Shown here one piece after another: positions 8,062 to 16,439 of a stretch of DNA of 64,000 bases. Both the position numbers and the translations under genes were made by a program. Source of the DNA: Paraburkholderia fynbosensis. Lineage in GTDB: Bacteria > Pseudomonadota > Gammaproteobacteria > Burkholderiales > Burkholderiaceae. The stretch is taken from positions 62,001-126,000 of the forward strand of contig NZ_CADIKI010000018.1 of NCBI RefSeq assembly GCF_902859935.1, read 5' to 3'. Below the pieces are notes generated by a model. That model had not been told where the DNA came from. It did not search any database and saw only the letters and a list, made by a program, of their open reading frames with translations. Position 1 is the first letter of the stretch, and the number at the start of each line of letters is the position of its first letter.

Positions 8062-9696
8062 TCATGCTCCATGAAAGGCGGCGGAGGTGTCCGCCGCTTC
8101 GGGTTGCCGATCGTCGCCGTGGCCCGCCATGTGGCGCCCGAGCACCACGCGGTCCGCGTGTTCCACGGCGGTTTCGAAAACGAGCCGCCCTTGCGCGATT
8201 ACTGCGATGCGGTCGGCCAGTTCCAGCAATTCGTCGAGGTCTTCGCTCACCAGCAGCACCGCCGCGCCGGCGTCGCGCGCCGCGAGAATGCGTGCGTGTA
8301 TATCGGCCACCGACGCGAAGTCGAGGCCGAACACCGGATTGGCGACGATCAGCACATCGACCGGCTGGCCGAGTTCGCGAGCCAGTACCGCGCGCTGGAC
8401 GTTACCGCCCGACAGCGTGCCGATCGCGCGCTCCGGCACCGGCGGCCGCACGTTGAACTCGGCCACGCGGTTTTCGGCGCGTTCGCGTAACGCGCGACGG
8501 TTGAGGCGCCAGCCGCCCGCGCGCAACGGCGCGCGATCGAAGTCGCGCAACGCGAGGTTTTCCGCGACGCTCAGATTCGCGACACACGCATTACGCAGCG
8601 GCTCCTCGGGCAACGCGAAGACTTTCAGGCGCGTCATCGCTTCGCGCGTTGCGCGGTACGCTTCCCCCTTCACGCGCATGTCGCCCGATCGCACGCTCCG
8701 CTGGCCGACCAGCGCTTCGATCAGTTCCTTCTGGCCATTGCCCGACACGCCCGCGAGGCCGAGAATCTCGCCCGCACGAACCGCGAGCGACGCATCGCGC
8801 ACCGCCACGTGTCCGCGGTCGTCCACCACCGTCAACGCCGACAGTTCGAGCGCCACCGGCGCATCGGCGACAAGCGGCCGGCGCACAGGCCGCACGTCGT
8901 CAATGCCGGCTGTCGAGCGCGCGTCGAAACCAGCGTCGCTGCCCATCATCCACGCTGCGAGGCGGTCGCGGTCGGTGTCGCGCACCGCGCAACTGCCGAC
9001 GAAGCGGCCCTTGCGCAGGACAGTGACGTCGTCGGCGTAGGCCATCACTTCGCGGAATTTGTGCGTGATCATCAGCACGGTGAGTTCGCCACGCGTCGCG
9101 AGATCGCGCATGAGGCCGAGCACTTCGTCCGCTTCCTGCGGCGTCAGCACCGAGGTTGGTTCGTCGAGAATCAGCAAGCGCTGACGCAGATACAGTTGCT
9201 TCAATATTTCGAGCTTCTGCTTTTCGCCGGCTGCGAGACTCGACACCGGCGTGTCGAGTGCGAGCCGGAACGGCATGCCGCGCATGAACGCGCCGAGCGC
9301 CTTGCGTTCGGCTTGCCAGTCGATTTTCCACGGTAGCCGGCCACGTGCGAGAAGCAGGTTCTCTTCCACCGACAAACCCGCTGCCAGCGTGAAATGCTGG
9401 TAGACCATGCCGATGCCGAGCGTCTGCGCATCGCGGGGCGAAGCAATGCGCACTTCGTGGCCGTCCGCGGCGATCTGGCCGCTGTCGAGCACGCCGTACC
9501 CGACGAGACCTTTCACCAGCGTGCTCTTGCCCGCGCCGTTCTCGCCGAGCAGCGCGTGCACCGTGCCTGCGCGCACCTTGAGCGTCACGTCGTCGAGCGC
9601 GCGGAAGGCACCGAAGCGCTTGCTCGCGCCGAGCACCTCGATGCCGAGCGCGCCGGTGTGCGACGGCAGCGGTTTCATGCTGGCGAGCGTCGACAT
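8062..9696 (-). CDS. Double-domain ABC ATPase of a BMP/nucleoside-type importer
   Basis: 544 residues with two fused nucleotide-binding domains, as in RbsA/NupA-like proteins. Domain 1 has Walker A GENGAGKST, the atypical signature LAAGEKQK and Walker B LLILDEPTS. Domain 2 has the degenerate Walker A GVSGNGQKEL and signature LSGGNVQR, with a weak Walker B (VLIVANPVFGLDF) where the catalytic Glu is replaced by Asn. Such asymmetry is common in this family. The ATG at 9696 lies 2 bases after the biuH stop; a longer open frame upstream only overlaps biuH. It would energise the two permeases encoded upstream in the same operon. Confidence 0.92.
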   Translation of the reverse strand: MSTLASMKPLPSHTGALGIEVLGASKRFGAFRALDDVTLKVRAGTVHALLGENGAGKSTLVKGLVGYGVLDSGQIAADGHEVRIASPRDAQTLGIGMVYQHFTLAAGLSVEENLLLARGRLPWKIDWQAERKALGAFMRGMPFRLALDTPVSSLAAGEKQKLEILKQLYLRQRLLILDEPTSVLTPQEADEVLGLMRDLATRGELTVLMITHKFREVMAYADDVTVLRKGRFVGSCAVRDTDRDRLAAWMMGSDAGFDARSTAGIDDVRPVRRPLVADAPVALELSALTVVDDRGHVAVRDASLAVRAGEILGLAGVSGNGQKELIEALVGQRSVRSGDMRVKGEAYRATREAMTRLKVFALPEEPLRNACVANLSVAENLALRDFDRAPLRAGGWRLNRRALRERAENRVAEFNVRPPVPERAIGTLSGGNVQRAVLARELGQPVDVLIVANPVFGLDFASVADIHARILAARDAGAAVLLVSEDLDELLELADRIAVIAQGRLVFETAVEHADRVVLGRHMAGHGDDRQPEAADTSAAFHGA

Positions 9697-9698
9697 GA

Positions 9699-10391
9699 TC
9701 AGCGTCCGAGCGCGGCAATCAGGGCGGTGGAATCCGACACCGTGCCAAACACGCCGCCCTGCATCAGCACCATGTTCAGTGCCGCGTCGTGATTGCCCTT
9801 GTCGGTCGCGCCGCAGCAGTCGGCGAGAACCGTGCATTCGAAGCCGCGGTCATTCGCTTCGCGCATCGTCGTATGCACGCACACGTCGGTCGTGATGCCG
9901 GTCAGCACCAGATTGACGATGCCGCGCGTGCGCAGAATAAGTTCGAGATCGGTGGCGCAGAACGAGCCCTTGCCCGGCTTGTCGATGACGATCTCGCCCG
10001 GCAGCGGCGCCAGTTCGTCGATGATGTCCCAGCCCGGTTCGCCACGCACGAGGATCTTGCCGCACGGACCGTCGTCGCCGATGCCGATGCCGCCCGTGCC
10101 TGCGCGGCGGCTGCGCCAGCGCTTGTTGGCAGGAAGATCCGACAGATCGGGCCGGTGTCCTTCGCGGGTATGGATGATGGTGAAGCCCTGCTCGCGCATC
10201 GTCGCCAGCACGCGGCTGATCGGTTCGATCGGCGCGCGCGTGAGCGACAGGTCGTAGCCCATCTTGTCGACATAGCCGCCGATGCCGCAGAAGTCCGTCT
10301 GCATGTCGATGATGATGAGCGCCGTATTGTCGGCGCGCAGCGCGCCGTCGTACGGCCACGGATACGGTCGGGCTTCGATGAAACGGGTCAT
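9699..10391 (-). CDS. biuH: Biuret amidohydrolase
   Basis: 230-residue cysteine hydrolase that cleaves biuret to allophanate and ammonia. The protein looks very close to the Rhizobium leguminosarum BiuH as I recall it: PYPWPYDGALR at the N-terminus, IIIDMQTDFCG, HTREGHRPDLSDLPANKR, CGKILVRGEPGWDI, IDKPGKGSFCATDLE and TTDVCVHTTMREANDRG. The triad is D29, K138 and C171. The ATG at 10391 follows GGAG about 10 bases upstream. The presence of allophanate hydrolase in the same operon supports the call, because AtzF uses exactly this product. Among the strongest assignments in the window. Confidence 0.93.
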   Translation of the reverse strand: MTRFIEARPYPWPYDGALRADNTALIIIDMQTDFCGIGGYVDKMGYDLSLTRAPIEPISRVLATMREQGFTIIHTREGHRPDLSDLPANKRWRSRRAGTGGIGIGDDGPCGKILVRGEPGWDIIDELAPLPGEIVIDKPGKGSFCATDLELILRTRGIVNLVLTGITTDVCVHTTMREANDRGFECTVLADCCGATDKGNHDAALNMVLMQGGVFGTVSDSTALIAALGR

Positions 10392-10438
10392 GTCAGGACT
10401 CCGATGAGACGAAAAGTAGGTGGATCGCTTCGACGGTT

Positions 10439-11365
10439 TCAGCGCGTGAGACTCAGTTCGCCGGGCGCACCTGCGAGCGTGCGATCCGGCCGGCAGTTGA
10501 CGATCATGATTGCGAGCGTGAGCACGTACGGCGCGGCGTTGTACAGGTAGTAGCCGCTCGTCACGCCGATCGCCTGCAGCGCGGGGCCGAGTGCGCCGGC
10601 CGCGCCGAACAGCAGCGCCGCCCACAGACAGCGCAGCGGCTGCCAGCGCGCAAAGATCACGAGCGCGACGGCCATCAACCCCTGGCCGCTCGACAGGCCT
10701 TCGTTCCAGCTGCCCGGATAAACGAGCGACAGATACGCGCCACCGACGCCCGCGAAAAATCCGCCGACCGCCGTCGCCGCGATGCGTATGCGCGTGATCG
10801 CATAGCCCATCGCCCGCGCGCTCTCCGCGTTTTCGCCGACGAGCCGCAGCGTCATGCCCCAGCGTGTGGAGCGCAAGCCCCGTTGCAGAACGAACGCGAG
10901 CACGACGCCGATCAGGAACAGCGGATTCACGTGTAGCGCGTTATGCAACTGCGGCGATGCGCTCCACGCGCCGAAGTCGAAGGAGCGCAGCATCGCCGCC
11001 TGCGGCTCGATGAACGGCTTGCCGAGATAGAACGCGAGGCCGGTGCCGAACAGCATCAACGCGATACCGAACGCGATGTCGGACACGCGCGGCAGCGAGC
11101 AGACGAGTCCGTGCAGACAGCCGAGCAGCAGGCCTGCGCATCCGGCAATCAGCACGCCGAGCCACGGCGAACCGGTCAGATACGAGCCTGCGTAACCGCT
11201 CATCGCGCCCGACACGAGAATGCCTTCGAGCCCGAGATTCACGCGCCCGCCCTTCTCGGTCAGGCATTCACCGAGGCTTACGAACAGATACGGTGTGCTG
11301 ACACGAATCGCGCCCGCAAAGAGCGAGAACAGCAGCACGGCAACGGGCGAGTGCAGATCAGGCAT
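10439..11365 (-). CDS. ABC transporter permease, BMP/nucleoside-type (second subunit)
   Basis: 308-residue membrane protein of the branched permease family used by ribose/nucleoside importers. Multiple hydrophobic segments are visible, plus the family stretch VSLGECLTEKGGRVNLGLEGILVSGAM near residues 27-55, typical of the YufQ/NupC-like subunit. Its start overlaps the end of the first permease gene by 8 bases, indicating translational coupling and a heterodimeric channel. It is followed 47 bases later by biuH. It works with the permease at 11358-12491, the ATPase at 8062-9696 and the binding protein at 12536-13633. Confidence 0.92.
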   Translation of the reverse strand: MPDLHSPVAVLLFSLFAGAIRVSTPYLFVSLGECLTEKGGRVNLGLEGILVSGAMSGYAGSYLTGSPWLGVLIAGCAGLLLGCLHGLVCSLPRVSDIAFGIALMLFGTGLAFYLGKPFIEPQAAMLRSFDFGAWSASPQLHNALHVNPLFLIGVVLAFVLQRGLRSTRWGMTLRLVGENAESARAMGYAITRIRIAATAVGGFFAGVGGAYLSLVYPGSWNEGLSSGQGLMAVALVIFARWQPLRCLWAALLFGAAGALGPALQAIGVTSGYYLYNAAPYVLTLAIMIVNCRPDRTLAGAPGELSLTR

Positions 11366-12491
11366 GAGTTTGCTCCAGCGGATGCGGCACCCCGGATTGC
11401 GCGAGCGCCTGCAACTTCACGCGCCACGCGGCGAGCCGGCCGCCGAGCGCTTCCCACGCGAGCAGGTTCGCGAACAGCAGCCCTTGCAAGACGAGCGTGG
11501 TCGCGTCGGGCAGATCGAGGCGGCGTTGCAGCAGACTGCCGCTTGCCTCGATGCCGCCGATCATCAACGCGCACGCGATGATCGCGAGCGGATTTTGTCG
11601 TGCAGCGAATGCGACGAGGATGCCCGCGTAGCCGTACCCTGCGAGCAGCGACGCGTTCGCGCTGCCCTGCACCGCCGAAACTTCGAACATGCCGGCGAGT
11701 CCCGCGGCGGCGCCGCCGAGCACGCATGCGCTCAGCGCGAGCGAGTTGACGGGCAGGCCGACGAGGCGTGCGGCGCGCGCGTTGCCACCCATCACGCGCA
11801 TCGCGAAACCCTTGGTGCTGTGACGCACGAAGATCCACGCACCGACGCACGCGAGCGCGCCCCAGAAGAGTCCCCAATGCACGTCGAGTCCCGGCAGCGA
11901 GCCGATCGTGAACGCATCGGGCAGCGGCAGCGTCGACGGCTTGTTCAGGCTCGCCGGATCGCGCAACGGCCCTTCGACCAGATGCTTGAACAACGCAATC
12001 GCGATATACGACATCAGCAGCGAGCTGATGGTCTCGTTCACGCCGCGCCACTGCCGCAACGCGCCGACCGTGCCGATCCACGCGCCGCCGGCGAACATGC
12101 CCGCCAGCGCCATCGCGGGCGTCGCCACGAACCACGGCGTGCCGTGCGGCAGCAGTTGCGGCGTGAGCGCCGCAGCGAGTCCGCCGAGCGCGAGCGCGCC
12201 CTCGCCGCCGATCACGATCAGGCCGACCTGCGCAGGCAGCGCCACGCACAGCGCGGTGAGCATCAACGGCGCGGCGCGCAGCAGTGTGCTCTGCCACGCG
12301 AACGCCGAGCCGAATGCACCTTGCGCAATCAGCACGATCGCGTCGCCGGCGGGCTGGCCCTGCACGAGCAGAAAGATCGCGAACAGCAGCAGCGTGCCGG
12401 CGAGCGCCGCGAGCGTCGGCAATGCGGGCAGCACGCCGAGCAGCGCGCGGGCAAAGCCGGGCGACGTCACCATGAAAGCATGAGCACGCAT
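11358..12491 (-). CDS. ABC transporter permease, BMP/nucleoside-type (first subunit)
   Basis: 377-residue inner-membrane protein with about eight to ten hydrophobic segments. The family motif IGGEGALALGGLAAAL (the EGAL/EGIL loop that contacts the ATPase) appears near residue 95. Other family features are a central NARAARLVGLPVN cytoplasmic loop and the C-terminal stretch GYGYAGILVAFAARQNPLA. It starts 44 bases after the binding-protein stop and overlaps the second permease by 8 bases. Sequence shows the transporter class clearly but not the cargo; the operon suggests biuret, triuret or a related ureide. Confidence 0.92.
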   Translation of the reverse strand: MRAHAFMVTSPGFARALLGVLPALPTLAALAGTLLLFAIFLLVQGQPAGDAIVLIAQGAFGSAFAWQSTLLRAAPLMLTALCVALPAQVGLIVIGGEGALALGGLAAALTPQLLPHGTPWFVATPAMALAGMFAGGAWIGTVGALRQWRGVNETISSLLMSYIAIALFKHLVEGPLRDPASLNKPSTLPLPDAFTIGSLPGLDVHWGLFWGALACVGAWIFVRHSTKGFAMRVMGGNARAARLVGLPVNSLALSACVLGGAAAGLAGMFEVSAVQGSANASLLAGYGYAGILVAFAARQNPLAIIACALMIGGIEASGSLLQRRLDLPDATTLVLQGLLFANLLAWEALGGRLAAWRVKLQALAQSGVPHPLEQTHA

Positions 12492-12535
12492 GGTCTCTCC
12501 TTCAGTTGCGCGAATTGCGCTGTCACCACGCTGGA

Positions 12536-13633
12536 TCAGATCTGGCCCACCACACCCGCGACGAGATAGTTCATGCTCTCGAGCGTGATATCGGTCTGAG
12601 CGTAGACCGTGGAGGACGCGATCGCGGTGCCGCCCTTGTTGTCCTTCAGCGGGCCCTTGAAGATGACGAACTGGCCGGCCATCATCTGCGCCTTGACGGC
12701 GTCGGCTTTGGTCATCGCGGCGGCCGTCACCTTGGCGCCATAGGGCGACATCTTCACGAAGCCTTCCTTGAGGCCGCCGCGCAGAATGTTCGGCTGCGGC
12801 GTGCCGGTCTGCGCGTCACTGACGAGCGTTTTGTACGGCGTTGCCCAGTCCCACTCGGCGCCCGTCAGATAGCCCTTCGGCGCGAGCGCCGCCTGGCTCG
12901 CGTGGTAGCCGCAGCTCATCGCGCCGCGCTTCTCCGCCGTTTCGATCACGACCTTCGGACCGTCGACATGGCAGGTCAGCACGTCGCAACCCTGATCGAC
13001 GAGACTATTGGTCGCTTCGGCTTCCTTGACCGGCATCGACCAGTCGCCCGTGAAAATGACGTGTGTCGTGATGGACGGATCGACCGACTGCGCGCCGAGC
13101 GTGAACGCATTGATGTTGCGCAGCACCTGCGGAATCGGCTTGGCCGCGACAAAACCGAGCTTTTTGCTCTTGCTCATGTGGCCCGCGACGACGCCGTTCA
13201 GGTACTGGCATTCGTCGATGTAGCCGAAGTAGCTCGCGATGTTCGACGGGTTGCCCTGCTTCCAGAGTCCGCCGCAATGCGCGAAACGCACCTTCGGGTA
13301 CCTGGCCGCCATCTTCAGCACGTGCGGATCGAAGTAGCCGAACGAGGTGGCGAAAACGAGCGTCGCGCCGTCCTGTTCGATCATTGCTTCCATCGACTTC
13401 TGCGCAGCCACCGTTTCCGGCACATTCTCTTCTTCGACCACCTTCACGTTCGGCATCTTCTTGATGACCGCGGCGGCCTGGGCCTGCGCCTGGTTGTAGC
13501 CATAGTCGCCCTTCGAGCCGACGTAGATCACGCCGACGGTGAGCTTTTCGGCAGCGAACACGCTTTCGAGCGGTAGCAGGCTGCCGAGCGCGAGCGCGCC
13601 CGCCTGCTTGATGAAGTCGCGACGTTGAGTCAT
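12536..13633 (-). CDS. BMP-family (PnrA/Med-like) periplasmic binding protein
   Basis: 365-residue solute-binding protein. The N-terminus has a twin-arginine type signal (QRRDFIKQAG at residues 3-12, then ALALGSLLPLESVFA). The mature protein starts near AEKLTVGVIYVGSKGDYGYNQAQ, the BMP domain opening. Downstream are FGYFDPHVLKMAARYP and FVAAKPIPQVLRNINAFTLG, typical of the family that binds purine nucleosides and relatives. The ATG at 13633 is preceded by AAGGAA. It is the second gene of the operon, 62 bases after atzF. The ligand is inferred from context to be a urea oligomer or related nitrogen compound. Confidence 0.92.
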   Translation of the reverse strand: MTQRRDFIKQAGALALGSLLPLESVFAAEKLTVGVIYVGSKGDYGYNQAQAQAAAVIKKMPNVKVVEEENVPETVAAQKSMEAMIEQDGATLVFATSFGYFDPHVLKMAARYPKVRFAHCGGLWKQGNPSNIASYFGYIDECQYLNGVVAGHMSKSKKLGFVAAKPIPQVLRNINAFTLGAQSVDPSITTHVIFTGDWSMPVKEAEATNSLVDQGCDVLTCHVDGPKVVIETAEKRGAMSCGYHASQAALAPKGYLTGAEWDWATPYKTLVSDAQTGTPQPNILRGGLKEGFVKMSPYGAKVTAAAMTKADAVKAQMMAGQFVIFKGPLKDNKGGTAIASSTVYAQTDITLESMNYLVAGVVGQI

Positions 13634-13695
13634 GGTGGGTTTCCTTGAATTGGTCGTGCACTGCGTTCTGAATGCTGGATTTCCGATGCCGGGCA

Positions 13696-15537
13696 TCAGG
13701 CGTTCGGCTGCGGCGCGCGATGCGCGAGATACATGCGCCAGCCGCCGTAAGCGGTAATGTCGAGGGCGCCCGCGTCGTGCGCGACCGCCGAGGGCTCACA
13801 GACGAAGCCCTTCACACTGCGTCCGTCGATGGTCTCGAGCGTGCCGATGGCGAGCGGCGCGGGCACGGCGGCGACGAACGCGCCGAACGTGCGCAGCGGC
13901 ACTTCCCATAGTTCGATAGCGATGGCTTCGCCTCCTGCCGCGTCGCCCGTGCGGCGCACGAGGCCGGGTTTCGGCGGCAACGTGCGGGCGAGCGAATAGA
14001 GCCGGTAGCAAGGCGCGGTCGTCGTGGCTTCGACGAAGCGCGCGCCGGCTTGCAGCAGTTGCCAGTTCAATGGCTCGCCGCGCAGATGCGCACCGACCAC
14101 GGCAAGCGTGACGACCGGTTCCTGGATCGGCAGCGGCTGGCTCGCGATGGCGTCCGCATCGCGTTGCTCGACGGCGTCGCTGAACAGCGCCTGAATACGC
14201 GCGCCGAGCAACGCGAGCTGCTGATCCGCGCCCGATGGTCCGATCAGCGTCACGCCTGCAGGCAGACCATCGGCGCGCGGCACGCCGGGCACGGCGAGTG
14301 CGCACAGATCGAGCAGATTGACGAAGTTCGTATAGACGCCCAGACGGCTGTTCACCTCCACCGGGTTGGCCTGCACGTCGGCGATGGTCGGGTGCGTCGG
14401 CGTGGTCGGCACGATCAGCACGTCGGCGTGCTCGAAAAGTGCTGCGGCCTGGCGAGCCAGCCTCGCAAGCGCGTACTGCCCGTCGAACGCGGCGGCCGCA
14501 TCGAAACGCTCCGCCTGGCCGATCACCTTCGCGACGGTTGGGTCGATATCGTGGTGATGTGTCGTGAAAAACGTGCCGAGCGCGGCGCGGCGCTCGGCCA
14601 CCCACGGACCGTCGTAAAGGAGCGCGGCGACCTGCTGCAGCGGCGCGAAGGCGAACGTGGACGGCGTCAACGCGAGACGCCTGGCGATGCCATCCATGGT
14701 CGCGGCGAAGGCGGCCGATGCGTGGTGGTCGTCGAAGAACGTGAGCGTGTCGGGAATCGCAATGCGCAATGGCGCGTGTTGCAAACCGCGCGAGGGCAGC
14801 GGCCTGGAGTAACCGTCGTGCGGGTCGTAGAACGCGAGCCGGTCGAGCACTTGCCAGGCATCGGCGACGTCGTGCGCGAACACCGACAGCGTATCGAGTG
14901 TGCGGCACGCCGGCACGACACCGCGCTTGCTGACGAGCCCGAGCGACGGCTTGAGCCCCACCAGCCCGTTGAAGCCCGCAGGCACGCGTCCGGAACCCGC
15001 GGTATCGGTGCCGAGCGAGAACGCGACGATGCCCGTCGCAACCGCAATCGCCGAACCGGAGCTCGATCCGCCCGACACGTATTCATCGCGCGTGATCTGA
15101 CGCACCGCACCGTATGGCGAACGCGTGCCGACGAGCCCCGTCGCGAACTGATCGAGATTGGTCTTGCCGACGAGAATCGCGCCCGCGTCCAGCAGACGCG
15201 CCACCGCGAACGCCGTCTCGTCCGGCGCGTAGGCGAAGGCATCGCATGCGGCGGTGGTCGGCAGGCCCGCTACGTCAATGTTGTCCTTCACCGCGAACGG
15301 CACGCCGAACAGCGGCATGCGGGCGAAGAGCGCAGGGCCTTCGTCGGCGAGCAGACGTTCGAGTTCGGTGGCGCGCGCGACGAGCGAGGCTTCGGACACG
15401 CGAAGGATCCACGCTTCCGGACGATGCGTGGTGGCAAGACGTTGCAGCACTGCGGCGACCGTGTCGCATGGCGATGTTTCGCCTTGACGATAAGCGTCTA
15501 GCAGCGCGCGAACCTTGAACGGAGCGATGCGTTCCAT
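13696..15537 (-). CDS. atzF: Allophanate hydrolase
   Basis: 613-residue amidase-signature enzyme that converts allophanate to CO2 and two ammonia. From the ATG at 15537 the Ser-cisSer-Lys triad falls at K84 (FAVKDNID), S158 (VSGGSSSGS) and S182 (GTDTAGSGRVPAG), a constant 7-residue shift from AtzF of Pseudomonas sp. ADP as I remember it (K91, S165, S189). The roughly 170-residue C-terminal AtzF/DUR domain is present. A GTG-type earlier start at 15570 would lie upstream of the predicted sigma-54 transcription start, which argues for 15537. First gene of the operon and last enzyme of the pathway. Confidence 0.94.
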   Translation of the reverse strand: MERIAPFKVRALLDAYRQGETSPCDTVAAVLQRLATTHRPEAWILRVSEASLVARATELERLLADEGPALFARMPLFGVPFAVKDNIDVAGLPTTAACDAFAYAPDETAFAVARLLDAGAILVGKTNLDQFATGLVGTRSPYGAVRQITRDEYVSGGSSSGSAIAVATGIVAFSLGTDTAGSGRVPAGFNGLVGLKPSLGLVSKRGVVPACRTLDTLSVFAHDVADAWQVLDRLAFYDPHDGYSRPLPSRGLQHAPLRIAIPDTLTFFDDHHASAAFAATMDGIARRLALTPSTFAFAPLQQVAALLYDGPWVAERRAALGTFFTTHHHDIDPTVAKVIGQAERFDAAAAFDGQYALARLARQAAALFEHADVLIVPTTPTHPTIADVQANPVEVNSRLGVYTNFVNLLDLCALAVPGVPRADGLPAGVTLIGPSGADQQLALLGARIQALFSDAVEQRDADAIASQPLPIQEPVVTLAVVGAHLRGEPLNWQLLQAGARFVEATTTAPCYRLYSLARTLPPKPGLVRRTGDAAGGEAIAIELWEVPLRTFGAFVAAVPAPLAIGTLETIDGRSVKGFVCEPSAVAHDAGALDITAYGGWRMYLAHRAPQPNA

Positions 15538-15571
15538 GAGTTCAATCTTGAATACAAGTTGAACATGCAAG

Positions 15572-15586
15572 GCAGGTTTTGTGCCA
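15572..15586 (-). promoter_or_regulatory. Sigma-54 (-24/-12) promoter of the biuret operon
   Basis: Read on the minus strand the site is TGGCACAAAACCTGC, 14 of 15 fixed positions to the RpoN consensus TGGCAC-N5-TTGC, with the invariant GG and GC at the right spacing. Transcription would start about 12 bases further, near 15560, giving a 23-base leader before the atzF ATG at 15537. Nitrogen control of an ammonia-yielding operon would use this promoter class with NtrC. TGCAC half-sites at 15718, 15740 and 15758 could be activator contacts, but no clean NtrC dyad is seen. Confidence 0.7.
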
Positions 15587-15600
15587 GATTGGCTGGCACA
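15580..15600. repeat. Inverted repeat overlapping the -24 element
   Basis: TGTGCCAG and CTGGCACA form perfect 8-base arms around a 5-base spacer (ATTGG). One arm contains the -24 TGGCAC of the predicted sigma-54 promoter. It could be an operator for the operon's GntR regulator, occluding the polymerase site, or simply a chance duplication of the promoter element on the other strand. Confidence 0.45.
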
Positions 15601-15949
15601 GACTGCGAATGCTTATTTGAAAAGGCTTTGCGCCTATCGACTCTATTCAGTGACGGCGCAGCTCGGGTGACGCAGAGACCGGCGCGCTTCATCGCTGACC
15701 GTTTTGCGGTGTGCTTCGGTGCACTGATTCACGGAGGCTGTGCACGACGCAGCCCGTTGCACCAACTAGCTGATCGATCACATATGGCCACGCTCAGACA
15801 CGCGCCGCCGCCATCCGGCCAGGCGTACGGCGTGCAACGCCTGGCGCTGCTCGACAATGAATGCGTCAAATCTCGCAAATCCCGAGGGCATTGTCACGTT
15901 GCTGTACCGGTCGCTTAACATGTCGCAATGAACAGCGCGAATCGCTCTA

Positions 15950-16141
15950 TCACCGCCATCGCTTTCCCGCAGTCGTTGGCAGTTGCGCGGTTCGCTGCTA
16001 TTGTCGGTTGCAGTTGCGTCTGCGCGATATCGAGGAGCCGCTGTCTGAACGCGGCGTGGTCGTGAGCTACGAGACGGTCCGACGTTGGTGCGAAAGCCCG
16101 GCGCAGGCTTTGCACGTCGCATCGAGGCGGCTCGCCGCAGA
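15950..16141 (+). pseudogene. IS6-family-like transposase relic
   Basis: From 15951 the translation HRHRFPAVVG, then RLRDIEEPLSERGVVVSYETVRRW, matches the N-terminal segment of IS6-type transposases (HRFP, then L-x-RDVEE-x-L-x-ERG-x-x-VS-x-E-x-VRRW). After the Trp at 16086 the match resumes one frame over at 16091 as RKPGAGFARRIEAARRR, so there is a frameshift. The DDE catalytic domain is absent. It is a short dead fragment between the biuret operon promoter and the efflux operon. Bases 15601-15949 before it hold only the TGCAC half-sites noted with the promoter; I see no gene there. Confidence 0.72.
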
Positions 16142-16202
16142 CTCGTATCATCGGGCTTCATAAGTCATCCTTCACATATCGACTTTGCTTGTCCCGCTTG
16201 CC

Positions 16203-16415
16203 TTACTGCGACAGAACCGGTATTTGCGCTTCGCGCGGAAAGTAGCACGCCGGCGATTTGACGTGCACATACTGATTCCCGCAGGGCAGGCCCGCATAGT
16301 CGACGGTCCGGGTTGTCGCAGTCTGCACAAGCGGCGCACGGTGAGCCTGTGCCGACGAATAGGCGCAGCCGTTCAGCAGAGCGACGAAGATCAGGCCAAT
16401 GAGAGTTCGTATCAT
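16203..16415 (-). CDS. Small lipoprotein at the end of the metal-efflux operon
   Basis: 70-residue protein with a clear lipoprotein signal: MIRTLIGLIFVALLNGC, lipobox LNGC with the acylated Cys at residue 17. The mature part is about 54 residues with a second pair of Cys (LPCGNQY and SPACYF) that could form a disulfide. The ATG is 24 bases after the stop of the outer-membrane factor gene, on the same strand. No family recognised. It may assist the metal pump in the periplasm or at the outer membrane; this is inference from position only. Confidence 0.65.
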   Translation of the reverse strand: MIRTLIGLIFVALLNGCAYSSAQAHRAPLVQTATTRTVDYAGLPCGNQYVHVKSPACYFPREAQIPVLSQ

Positions 16416-16439
16416 GAGGAATTTGTCGCGTGGTCCGAC

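Noticed and set aside
15700..15764. Clear NtrC dyad upstream of the sigma-54 promoter
   Set aside because: Only separate TGCAC half-sites are visible; none pairs at the proper 17-base spacing, so it is mentioned only with the promoter.
15559..15918. Plus-strand open frame of 119 codons across the biuret operon promoter
   Set aside because: No family match, no ribosome site, and it crosses the predicted sigma-54 promoter; chance frame.
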